Source of the DNA: Apostichopus japonicus
Lineage: Eukaryota; Echinodermata; Holothuroidea; Aspidochirotida; Stichopodidae
Assembly: GCF_037975245.1 (NCBI RefSeq)
Contig: NC_092568.1
Span: 34,690,501 to 34,754,500, forward strand
Direction of reading: 5' to 3'
Length of the DNA: 64,000 nucleotides
Part shown: positions 1 to 13,100 of the stretch, one piece after another
How positions within the stretch are numbered: position 1 is the stretch's first letter
Layout: every line of letters starts with the position of its first letter
The notes under the pieces: model-generated
The model's input: only the letters and a program-made list of their open reading frames with translations
Told to the model about the DNA's origin: nothing
The model's database searches: none
Translations under genes and position numbers: made by a program

Positions 1-986
1 TTTCTAGGTACTAAACACTTATTGTGATATTTTGTGAAGAAAAAGCATTCCATACGTGTCCCTGTCTATTGTGTGTTTTTTTGATTCCTTATACTTGCCC
101 CAACCCCTTCCCTTGCCCACAAACAAGAAGAGACCAATTGATAGTTACTGCCAGTCACAAATGACTGCTCCATGAACATGTAAAGTTTGTCTGACTCTGT
201 AGGTACAGTAGTCATCGCATAACTAGAAGAATACAACTTCACAGACAAATGAGACACAGGGACAAGGATTGGAAACAGAAACAGCTTTGAGATGAGATTC
301 ATCACTTGGCAGACTCTAGTTCTGAAGATTAAAACACTGAGTAAGACCTTTAAACGAGACACAACACACACTTCCATCTTTAACTAATATGATAGAGACC
401 TTTGTGTTAACAACTCCCTCCACCAGCTGAGATAATTCTTGCTTTATTTGGAAGGTTCCCTAGTATTAAGGTTATAAGCCTGGATTGCTATCTTTATGTA
501 AATCTGTGATGTCATAGCACCACAAGGCACTGAAACCTTTTACTCCTCTTTATTCCTCCATCCATGTTTTCAATAAAATAACATTCACAGTGTTGACGAA
601 AGCAAAGCCGACACGCGGTCACATAAAGAGCTTCCATATTTTAGATTTAACATTTGCAAATCCCATCTCTATGATGCTAAGTAGATGCCACAAAAAAAAA
701 AAGAAGAGAAAACCATAAAATGCCTTTAAAAATATGTGGCTGGATGATGTCATATTTAGACTTGTTTAAGTCTTCAGCCTTGTTTTGGAACAATAAGCTT
801 GTAATATCGCACTCCCCACTGGTAAAATAAAGTTTCTCCTAGCTGTTTTGAGATGATATTCATCTATATCTCTCCCCAATGATACAATGAAGTTTCTCTT
901 AGTTGTTTTTGGTTGTTCATCAGGTTTATTGGAGTTCCGTGTCTTCTTAATCTTAATCCCACCCTTGCAATAACTACAAGTTTTAC
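1..986. other. PPP2R3C intron 8, no exon seen
   Basis: This stretch lies downstream of the donor site of PPP2R3C exon 8 on the minus strand, so it is intron of that gene. The next exon of the family, encoding the segment after DGEM (expected to begin near DYKTYLDF), could not be found here in any frame. It must lie beyond the left edge. Open frames in this stretch show no family resemblance. Confidence 0.6.
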
Positions 987-1123
987 CATTTCACCGTCGT
1001 ATGTGAGGCATTCCTGGAAAACTCGATCCAGAAACACGTCCGTCAGTGTGTTGGTGCCGTACTTTGATAATTCTTCCTTGCTGAGCATACCATTGTGATC
1101 CTTGTCAAGATTTAGATATTGAC
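987..1123 (-). CDS. PPP2R3C: PPP2R3C exon 8 with EF-hand loop
   Basis: The exon encodes QYLNLDKDHNGMLSKEELSK and continues to VFQECLTYDGEM. The loop DKDHNGMLSKEE has D, D, N, G and E at the canonical positions 1, 3, 5, 6 and 12 of a calcium-binding EF-hand. The exon ends in phase 0 at a GTAAAA donor at 986. Confidence 0.96.
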
Positions 1124-4100
1124 CTGTAAAGAATACATCAAAAAGGGAGAAGTTGCACAACTTTACGGTGATACACTCTAAGATGATCACAATTTTCTAT
1201 ATTAATCAAACAGTATAGAGGCTAACTGACTTCTCTCTACAAGAAGTCCTGCTAAGATCCAAACATCAGCCCCTCGTACTTACTTATATATTTACCTATG
1301 ACAGGCATTTTACAATTTGTTAAGTGTTTTTCTCTTTCTTGATATATATCATATTCTCAGTATGAACTGGAAAGAACATAAATGTTACAGCATTGTAATA
1401 AATGATGGTATTGCAGTACTTTGTAATAATACTGATACACCTTGTACACGTTACACCATTTCAAACTCTATGACATCCTTCCAGCATTTTCCAATTGTAT
1501 ACATAGCATATTGTGGTGCTTTGCACTGGCCATTCAAATCTGGATTCAAGTCTGAGACGTGTAATGTATTGAAGGCAATCCGACTTCTGTTTAGTTTCAC
1601 CTTTGGCCTTGATTCATTCCAAAAACATGCAACTTGAACATTTGCAGTGTCTGGTTATTTCAGGACAAAAAAATGAAACACATTTTCTACTGTACAGGCT
1701 AGACTTCCATCTAGGTTTCAAGTAACCACCCAGTTTGGGACAATGTTTTCTATACTGTAGTGTCATGTCCCGCTTCAGAGCACTCGTATTGTCAGTATGA
1801 GCAGTATGAATATAACGCTTTCTATCAGATCAAGGTTAGGAACTGTTTACACTGTCAATACCAGTGCTTTGAGAGCATGATATTAATGTGCGGTGTAGAG
1901 AGGTATTAGCATTAGGAAATTGTCCCAATTGGCTGAAGTAACCAGCAGGGTCACGAATATTCAACAGCATCAGATCACTCAAAGCAAGTCTTACTTTTGA
2001 AGTGTAATGGTACCTTTTGGTGTGGTTGATGGGAAAGTCTGTGTCATTGTGTGCAAATTATATTAGATTTTGCTAATTCATAGCAAAAGAGTGAATAAAA
2101 TTGTTGCTAATAAGTAATGTGATTGTGGTGTACCTGCCAGCACAGAAAGGCATGTTTATTGTTGTCATGTTACTTTGCTTTGCGCATTTTTATGAAAGGT
2201 CGTTATCATATGATGAGCTCAGAAGTCTTGCCTTGTATAACTTTAGGCATGTCACAATGCACAACAAGTTCTCTTTAGACTTGCTTACACATCGTCAATG
2301 GGTATTTTTGGTTTTTAATATTTCAGTGTATAATCTAAGGACTTTGTCATACCATAGACCCTCAGAGCAGAGGGTGCAGAGAACCAGTTGGATTCCTGTG
2401 CATCTTTGGGAAGTTCTTCATCCCTCAGTTCTAAGAGATCATCGAGAAAGCTGCACGCTAAAATGTCCTGAATCTTGATTTTACCTGAAAATGAAACAAA
2501 ACAAATGAAACAATTAACGGCTCAATTCATTGTTTAACAACATAAATTTGTTTTTATTGTTATCTGGAATAATCACATCTCCAACCGGTCACAAAGAAAC
2601 GAGAAGATATGAAAGAATTCTCATCCACAGAGATATGGCAAGTTACATGTTCCTTGCTAGTGTAGACATTCATAGAAATCAGAGTTTCAAGATAGTTTCA
2701 AGTAGCAATCTGGTTTTTTGCTAAGCTTGTGTCTGCTTGGGCAACATTTTGAATTTTTGATCTCTTTTCTTTTACTGCACTGGATCAAATTGGCAGACTC
2801 ATGTTGGTAGACACATGCTGAAAAAAACTGTTGCAGCAGACACTGATGAATGTAGCATGTCAGCTCCCATTTTGAATCATTATGATATAAATGATCTCCT
2901 CAAAATCAACACCCTCTGTATCACCGATGCACTCTAATACTTTTGTCCCTTGCCCAGCGTCCTCTCATCCCAAACACGTTCCACTCTTAATAATAATATT
3001 TGCTTTTTATAGAGCGCTTTATACCAGCGATAGGTCTCAAAGCGCTTTTCAGACGTTATATTACCCCTGGTCAATGATAACCTGTCCCAGAGACAATCCC
3101 TCCAGTCAGCAGCATTTATATACTGCGCCCAATGACAAGTTACCTCACAGATACCCATTTAACCCCTGGGGGAGAGAGGCCAATTGGCCACCACGCTCTC
3201 GCATCCATCTCTATCAAAAACAAAATTATGAAAGAAAAGACAGCCATCTTTTTGGATACTGTACCTGTTCTCATGGGATCGAGGAAAAAGAAGAACTTCC
3301 TCACGGCAGTGCAGACGTAGAAGGAATAGAAAGATTTCTCCAAACCGTCCAGCTGTGGCAGGGTTGGAATCAGCTCCAGAATGTAATTTTCGAGATCCTG
3401 CAAAAGAAACGAGAATACTGAAAACAATCTGCAACAAATGAAAATCACTATTTAATATCTAAAAAGTCATTGACTGTGCACATAACATCTCACGCCATTT
3501 AAATACAGCTCAAACTATATATCGCAGCTCCGCTTTCTGTTCAGGCGGATGCTCCAAATCTTGATAACCTATATTTACTGGTTGAAACTAAACATTCACA
3601 CTTAGTCTAGCCTTAGTGTAGGTACAGACTTACAGTAGTATGACTTACACAATAAACTGATTATGGCTTTCTTTTGTATGCCAGTACTATTACTAGTGAT
3701 TGGAACGAAGCAAAATTATACAGATGCACTATAAGCAAACTTAAAGCAGCATCAATGTGACATAAGATAGGAAGACACAAAATCGTCAAGCAGTTTTTCG
3801 TAGACTCATTTTAACGGAAGAATATTTTTCGATGAAGGCAGTAACTGCTAAGGAGGGACGAGACATTCACTTAAATATGTTCAAACCAGACTGTGTTTAA
3901 AAATGTGTGAAACAACAATTTGGAAATTTGGGAAGCAAAACTTCTACTGACATACTTACGTATACTGAACCAACTGTGAATGGTTTGATTACCCTAATTT
4001 GGAACGTCTTTTACAAAACTTACTGATTCCTTGAGGTACCCTTTGCCGTCAACATCGTAGAGACTGAGACCGATTCTAGTTTGGTGGAGCCAAACTTTCC

Positions 4101-7100
4101 TCATCACGTAGTTGAAGAAATGCATGATGGATATCCTCCCATAGGGGTCGTTTTGTAGGAGCTTTGAGAAGACTGTCGCTGAAAAGAATGGTCTGAAGAA
4201 AAGAAAAAAACACTGAAGCATTTATCTTGAAAGGTTAAAGAAAATAAAACAAAACACATATTGGTTTGATTGTAAATCGTTTTTGTAAGTAAGGAAGGCA
4301 GACAGCTTTAAAGCAGAATTCTGTGTTTTGTTGCCGTTTTCCACTTTTTTGACAAGTCCATCAAGTTTTTTACATTTATCAATCACAAAACAGCAAACTA
4401 AGATATAAGCCAAGTTTTTTCCCTGCCAAAAGTGTTAATTGGCGAGTAATTAGGACATTTGTAGATAATGACAAAAGTGTCTTCCGACAAATTACACATT
4501 TAATATTAATCGCATACAGTTCCCAAACCCACAAGTTTGAATTCAACCAATCAGAGATGCAGGTTTAGTTATGAGCCGTTGCTTCAAATAGATTCCAAAT
4601 GTCGAGTTGGTAACTTGGTACAACCAGCGAGCTGGACTCTAACAGCTCCCTGGTACAACTGCCATAGACAATCTACACAAATCAAGCATGGTGTTGTATT
4701 ACGTTTTGGCCAATGACGTTCATAGCTTTTAAATATTCATATTATGGGCGAGGTTTATTTGAATCCCAATGGAAAATATCTTCGAGAAAAATAAAGTTGA
4801 AAGTTGTAAATTTTTCGACTTTTACGCCACCATTTGAAGTAAGATTTGAATAAATAAGCTAGTTATGTATGTTGTTATGGCATCGTGGAATCAGTGAGGT
4901 TGAGAAAAACCATAGAAAAGGATGCAAAATGCTGCTTTAATACTATAACCAAAGAAAAAAAGAAAAATATTCCTCTTTGAGATTAGATGGATATCCCAAA
5001 CAAAGATTGTTGAAATTTCTGTTGTTTGTAGGACCAAATGAATACAGCACTTCTTCGCACACAACGATAATTAGTGATAGATCATTAAATATCATTCAAT
5101 TTTCACAAACTTATCATTTCAAGACATGTTTGTTACATATTTCAGGAGACACAAACCCATAATATCATCTTTACCTTAATGTCAAAGAAATGAAAAAAAT
5201 AAAAAATCTCTCCCAAACAGCTAAGGAATATCTTGCATGGACCTAGTTTAAAGGTCATGTCTTGAGGTTGTCATTTTGAAGAAAAAAATTCTGAAATGTT
5301 CTCTTTGTTTTCTCACTTCATATTTTTAAAGTAGAATGTTATCAGTGTTTGACACTGAAACCAAGGCCAGTACTAGGTCATATTTACAAAATTCAACACT
5401 TTAGATTCAGCATACAGTGCAAAATTGACATAAACAATAAAATAAATAAAGAGAAATTGATGTACATGTGACTGGATGATGTCATAATTAGATTTGAATG
5501 TAGAGTAACATTATATCACCCTGTGATCTGTGATATCTTCTAAAAGAAATAAGATGGGGCATTCCTGACATTTCATAGAAGTTGTTAAGCATACTTTTCT
5601 CTTTCATACAGACAAATGATGAAGGTTGGAGTTGTACTATCTCCTTAAATTACATGCAAGCTCATGCAATTCATTTCATCTCTGGGAATTGGATGATCAT
5701 GGTTTTTTTTTTTTGACAATGATTGAAATGCTAAGCTCCCTGGAAGATATATCTTATATCAAAATTTATTGCTGACTGACTTGAAATAACCTTATTTGGA
5801 CCCAGTTACAAGACGAGTGTTAGCTCAGTGGTTAACGCCGGTGCCTTTCAATCATAAGGTCCCCGGTTCGAGTCACTCTCAGATTAACGTATGTCGTCCA
5901 GTTACAGAGTTGTTGACAATTGACAATTCATAATTACGGACGTTAAATATGAATGTAAGAGACTGACTTCGGTCAGCTTGCGGCTGATAAGCCAATGAGG
6001 CTTCTTCGCAAGTTCCTGCTTGCAGGAGGATCTAAAATACATACATACTAGTGTTTGCACGGGTTATCCGGGTACCCGGGAACCCGCCCGACGCAATACT
6101 ACCCGGTTCCTAATTTATTACCCGAATCCTACGCAAAGTGTGATTTAAAAAAAAAAAATTTCAAACCTACGGTTAGGCAGATTTCCCATTGACTTATTGT
6201 GGTGTTAGGCTAATATATGTGGTCGACGATAACAGCATTAACGAAGGTACCCGCCCGACGCGATACTACCCGGTTCCTAATTTATAACTCGAATCCTACG
6301 CAAAGTGTGATTTAAAAAAAAAATGCAAACCGATGGTTAGGCAGATTTCCCATTGACTTAGTGTGGTGTTAGGCTACCATGTGGTTGAAGATAACAGCAA
6401 TAACGAAAGTATTCCATGGATATCTTATAACTGCGTCACAATTTCAGCTAATAAAAAATGGCTATGCTAGATTACCCCATTGACTTAGTGTGGTGTTAGG
6501 CAACCATGTGGTCGAACGTAACAGCAATAATGAATGTTTTCCATGGATATCTTATAACTGCGTCACAATTTCAGCGAATAAACAGATGGTTAGGCTTAGC
6601 TAGATTTCTCATGCATTGACTTAGTGTGGTGTTAGGCTACTATGTGGAAGAAATTATTATTTATTCATTCGTTTATTTCATAGAAGGAAAGGCTGATAAG
6701 GAATTTTACGACATGTTTATGGATTATAGACGGGATAACTAAAAAATAATAATCGAAAGTGGCTTTTTACTTATCGTGTATTCCAAATGCGATCAAATTG
6801 CGCGAATCGCGTAATCTCGCGGCTAATGCGAACCCTGGGCCTGCATAATAGATAGTAGTAGTAGTAACAACTGAGCTAAAGGGATATTTTATGGTCTGAT
6901 CCAATAGACGTGGAGAGCAAGCATAAGCAGCGGCGGCAGTGCGATCTTAACAACATTACTACTAATTAGTAGCATGGAGGTAAAACAGAGTAATGTTAAT
7001 TATATTAAGTAATTAACAAGTTTATGACAGAAAAAAAGCAAAAAGAAATTATTGAGGAAGGTTTTATACCTTACCTTACACATACGTTTTTGAGCATGAA

Positions 7101-10100
7101 AACATTGTCAGTAAAGAATATAATTCATTTACTATAGCATCCAATATGTAATTTCTTGAAAATCGTGATACACGAGGGTAAACAATTTTTTTCCCGGGTA
7201 CCCGGATACCCGACGGGTGACGGCTCTCGGGTACCCGGTTCCCGATTTTTGGACCCGTGTAAACACTAATACATACATACATACATACAATAGCCAGAAT
7301 ATACTTACTTGCATTTTGTTCCTGATGCTGCTGCCACCTTCAAGAAGTCTTCATAGTTGATCATTTGGTCTTCACCGACTAAAGGTGGTGTGTGGTGTTT
7401 GTCTAATAGATACCAGAGGTTTTGCAGTTCTTCATTATCAAGCAGCTCTCTGCTTCTTCTCTGCAAAAACACAGCCCTGTGTGGAAGACAAAATTGACCT
7501 GCATAGAATTCAATGGGTTCAACAACAACAACAAAAATCAAGATTGAGACCTGTAAAATGAAGTGCAGATTGGAAGATTTGAATTGTATCAAACTCTGAC
7601 AAGCTGTTTTCCTTACCATATAAATTCACTGCAGTTATGGTGGCATACATTTAGCTGAAAGTTGGCTACAAGTTTTGTTTACATCACAAATGTGGACATC
7701 AAGGCCAACAAGCTACAGTATGTTCATACAGTAATAGAACATGCAGATAAGCAAGGCATCGCATTATGTTAGCACCATTACTATATTCAGGAAAAAAAGT
7801 TCTTATTAAGAAAAGAAATTTTCAGCTATTATTCTTGTGCTATGTTTCTGTATCTATTTTTCAGAACTTAAATACACTTGAAGAAACCCAGCTGTTTTAC
7901 AGTAAGTACCCTGAATTATATAAGCATGCTCGACTTACTGAAAGGTTCATATTACAAATATAATACTCTTTTAGCTTTGACGAAAAAAGAAGATCATGCG
8001 TCTTACCTTGATTCCTCTCTCAATTTCTGTAATAGGACTTCATCTTCTCCCGGAAGCTGCAAGAGCAAAGGTTCACTAGTCAATAATTTAATCTGTAATG
8101 AATAAACTGAACAGCTGGTACAGGTAACGTAACTTTAAGGCTGGTACAGGTAGCATAACTGAACGGCTGGTACAGGTAACCTAACCTAATAGCTGTTACA
8201 GGTAACGTAACTGAACAGCTGGTACAGGTAACGTAACTGAACAGTGAACAGCTGGTACAGGTAATGTAACTGAACAGCTGGTACAGGTAACGTAACTGAA
8301 CAGCTGGTACAGGTAACGTAACTGAACAGCTGGTACAGGTAACATTACTGAACAGCTGGTACAGGTAACGTAACTGAACAGCTGGTACAGGTTACGTAAC
8401 TGAACAGCTGACAGTACGGGTAACCTAACCTAACAGCTGGTACAGGTAACATAACTGAATAGCTGGTAAAGGTAGCTTACGGTAACTGAACAGCTGGTAC
8501 AGGTTACATAACTGAACAGCTGACCGTACGGGTAACCTAACCTAACAGCTGATACAGGTAACATAACTGAACAGCTGGTACAGGTAACATAACTGAACAG
8601 CTGGTACCACTTAACATAACTGAATAGCTGGTACAGGTAGCGTAACTGAACAGCTCTTACAGGTTAACATAACTGAACAGCTGGTACAGGTAACGTAACT
8701 GAACAGCTGGTACAGGTAGCGTAACTGAACAGCTGGTACAGGTAACGTAACCTAACAGCTGGTACAGGTAACATAACTGAACAGCTGGTACTGTACAGGT
8801 AATGTTACTGAACAGCTGGTACAGGTAACGTAGCTGAACAGCTGGTACAGGTATCGTAACTGAACAGCTGGTACAGGTAACGTAACTGAACAGCTGGTAC
8901 AGGTAACCTAACTGAACAGCTGGTACAGGTAACGTAAATGAACAGCTGGTACAGGTAACGTAACTGAACAGCTGGTACAGGTAACGTAACTGAACAGCTG
9001 GTACAGGTAACGTAACTGAACAGCTGGTACAGGTAACGTAAGTGAACAGCTGGTACAGGTATCGTAACCAAACAGCTGGTACAGGTAACCTAACTGAACA
9101 GCTGGTACAGGTAACGTAAATGAACAGCTGGTACAGGTAACGTAACTGAACAGCTGGTTAGTGTTCAACCGATTAACCTAATCGGAATCGGAATCGGTAC
9201 GAATATTGCATAATCGGAACATAATCGGAATCGGTAAAAATTACGTGGAATACCAGTTATGTGATACCGATTATTCAAAAACATATGGAAGGTGAAAATA
9301 TCATTATTCAAAAACATATGGGAGTTGAAAATATCAACTGATGTATTAGGTTTGTTCTTTTACTACGAAATATTAAAATAAGATATCCTCTATACGTCTT
9401 TCACAGTGTATACTTTCATCAAATTAAGCTGCCAGGGTCGCCGATTTTGCTTCCCTCGTGGTTAGTGACTTCATATTTCTTGGCACAGTAAGCATAGCAG
9501 CAATACCAATTTCGCGAATTAACGAATGTGCTGGACAGGGTAGGAAATAAGCGGGGGCGATGGGCGATTCGCCCTCGCAAGTGCTAAAAAGACCTCCTTA
9601 AAGCACAATTACGAGTGCGAAAAAGAAAAAAGAAATATAAGAAAATCGCCCTCGTTATATCAGGTGTCTGTGTAAAATTAATTGTGACATGCGTTTGCTT
9701 TAGCTAGGAATTGCAGTTGCAGCGCGAATCGCGCAAACAGTTTTCACATCTCGCATCAAATTTGAAGCAGTGCGAGAGGGTCGCGCACAATCACCGGGAA
9801 TTTCCCGTGGCAAATTACGGCCTGCACGAAGCAATTTCAGTACCAGCGAAAATAACCTAAAATCCTCACAAATCTCCGACCACATGGTAGCCTTACTTCA
9901 CACTAAGTCAACTGCATGGAAATCTAACCTTGCCATCTGTTTATTCGCTCCAGTTGTGTCGCAAATAAAAAATAAAAATATCCACGGAAACTGCAATCTT
10001 CGACCACATGTTAGCCTAACAACCACACTAAGTCAATGGGAAATGTAGCCTAACCATCAGTTTGCAAAAAAAAAAAAAAAAAAAATGCGTAGCTTAGTTT

Positions 10101-13100
10101 ACAACTTTCAATTTGCTGGAAATCGGCATTTGTTTGGAAGGTACTGTAAGTGATATGTCTTAAAGAGGGAATGTTATATTTTATATTGGAGTAGTTTCTA
10201 GTTGTTATTATTTCTTTACATCAATCTGGTATAACATTTTAGAGTAATTTTAAACAAGATACGATGATAAAATTTGCTTTTCAGTTTGATTGGCCTAAGC
10301 TTACATTTTCTAATTGAACCTGAATGGAGTTAAATAGGTAACGAATAGGTATGTTTAACTTCAAATTCGTAACATTTCTATTTGTCCTTAAACGGTATAA
10401 TACTGAAAATAAGTACAAAATAATGTCGGAATGAAGGCAATATGTCATTAAAATTTACACTTTGGTAAAGATTGAAGATGGATGGTTTGTCTGAGATACT
10501 TTTTGAGATCGATATTTTGAGTAACTATTCTTAGCCCATTTCAAGCCATTAACAGGTGACATTCCCGTCGAGGTGGTTAGGCCATTCCCTTAGCACAGTG
10601 CTGACTAGGTAGGATGTCATATTTCCGTATTTTGGAAATTTAAAAAAAAAAAAAAACTTTTTTTTTTCTTTCCGAGAAACTCCAGAGGTAATTTGGTTTA
10701 TACAAAATGATAGCCTACCTTAGAGCATTGTATAACAACGAAGCAAAAGGAAACAGGGGAAAATCACAACAATAATTGTTTCTGTCAAACTTTATTGCCG
10801 ATTTCGTATAAACGGGATATTTTCTCATTTTCAAATAATCGGAATCGGAATCGGAATCGGTACGATTATGAAAAAAATAATCGGTAATCGGTATTTTCTG
10901 TTATGCATAATCGGTTGAACACTACAGCTGGTACAGGTAACGTAACTGAACAGCTGGTACAGGTAACGTAAATGAACAGCTGGTACAGGTAACGTAACTG
11001 AACAGCTGGTACAGGTAACGTAACTGAACAGCTGGTACAGGTAACATTAGTGAACAGCTGGTACAGGTATCGTAACCAAACAGCTGGTACAGGTTAACGT
11101 AACTGAACTAACTACAGGTAACGTAAGACCCAGCACAGGAGGGTACCCATAACTAATCACATGCAACTACGTGCACAATCCAGGTCATTTTTTCTAAATA
11201 CTGTAAGATCTAAGAATTTAAGTTGTAATGTACAGTACAGCTAAACTTCTCCTTTGAACATATCTCAGTAGATTATAAGAAATAGATACTTCCTAGGTTA
11301 AAAGTTTTGGGTCACAAAATAATTAATATTTCATGCTACATGCAGCAGACCAATATCAAGCTAATACTTTATCGATTTCAAAAAAATACAGAACACTGGC
11401 TGGAAAATTGTTAATAAATATCATAATAACAATAAGAAGAAGAACAACAACAACAACATTAATAATAACAATAATGTTATGAAGAACAAAGAATACATGA
11501 TTGAAAGTTCATTAATACACAGTGATCAATGCTTCACATCCTGACTGATTACCTAACTTCAAATTCTAGTTCAAGATCTGAATAGGTGTTGTATTTTCAG
11601 CTCACTACAGACATAGCATACACTTACTGTGTCATCAAATGTCACTTAGCTAATGCAGTGTCCACCATGATGTTCTTAGCCATTGGCTGGGAGGCAAACA
11701 CCTGTGCTTCCTTACTAGATGCAATTGACCACTTTCTCCTTTTTCATCTTACCTTGTAATAAAACTTTGGTATGACACCGTAGCTTTGGTCGTTACCAGA
11801 AGTATCTGGTCGTTTCATCTCTACGTAACGTCTGGTAAATATTTCCATCTCCTTGGCCTTCTTGGTCTCTTCATCTTCTGTAGAAAATGCTGAAAACAAT
11901 TTAATTCTGTGAACTACAATAGCACAAGAACTGATAGTTTGCACATTGCTATGGTTCAGCAGTATATAGTACAGCAGCTGCCTCTTTTCAAGGAAAAATG
12001 TCCTCATGGTCAAAGTAATTTAAAAGAAAAGCTTGTCACATGATGTATTTCTTTTTCTCAGCCCTTCTTCATGATGTAAAGTAGCCAAAAACTAGTTGTG
12101 GTCATTGCAGATGGTTTATAGTGAATTTTGATGCACATAAAGAATGATTTCTTCTCACAAAGGGGTTTGTACAAATGACAGGATTGTGCTACCATTTAAG
12201 TGTTGGTAATTCTAAAGAATCCACACATACTGTATTTTGATTTTTAAACCATTGCAATTGCAATGAAGATTGGAGCTCTCTGTGTTCATATTTCATCTTG
12301 ATGAATCCTGTATGCAAAACTTCCGATTCAGGAATTATACATGATTTGTTCTGAATTATATAAATGACTAAAATGTTTGTGTACAACCGTATAGTTTCAC
12401 AGTATAGCTCTTAAATACTAAATAGCCAGGTAAATTTGATAATTTTAATGTCTAAACCTATGCACAAGTCCAGGAGGACGGAATAATGCAGGATATACAG
12501 TAGGTACTGTACAAAGTTGATGTCAGTGAGTAAACTTGTATGAGTTGTATTTACACCTACTGTACTGTACTGTCAGCAACTACACAAATTCCATATTGTA
12601 CAGTACAGTATTTCAATATATACGCATATCCTGGCTACTGTATATACACAAGAATGACAATGCTGGTTGAAATTTCTTAAAAAATCTATCAAAATCAAAC
12701 TAAAGCAGAGCTGAAAATTAAGATTTATTATAGGAAGAAAACTGCAAAGCCTGCAAACTGATGGCAACACACCTAAAACATTTGCAAAGTTTTCCATGTT
12801 GTGTATTACGCTTCAAATTTAATACCCGATGGTTATTTATATAAGCAGAATCTAGTTATGAAAGATAATTTTGGTTCTGCATACAAGTGTTTCCATGTAC
12901 AGTATGCCATAATCATAATGCAAGTATAGTCTAGGGCTAGGCAGTATTGCTAGTGCTATAGGCCAGAAGCAAGTTATATCTTGCCATTTTTCAAATATGC
13001 AGTTTCAGCTGCCAGGTATATAACATATTGCATTTTTGCCTCAAAGAGACACTACTTAAATTTACAGGTAGTAATGATATAGTTCAAAGAGAAGGTTTGA

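Noticed and set aside
2101-2478. 125-codon plus-strand frame
   Set aside because: Its end is antisense to PPP2R3C exon 7; no homology of its own.
2891-3421. 176-codon plus-strand frame
   Set aside because: It is antisense to PPP2R3C exon 6 and a dispersed repeat; the minus strand carries the conserved protein.
5811-5882. tRNA gene on the plus strand
   Set aside because: Boxes A and B are present but the acceptor stem does not pair and the anticodon loop has 8 bases.
8805-9168. Overlapping minus-strand frames of 86-88 codons encoding a Cys/Leu/Val-rich repeat peptide
   Set aside because: They are readings of the 26-bp minisatellite, whose unit has no stop in some frames; no start context or neighbouring exon supports a gene.
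8107-11127. CRISPR-like array
   Set aside because: The repeats are adjacent 26-bp units without spacers, in an intron of an animal gene.
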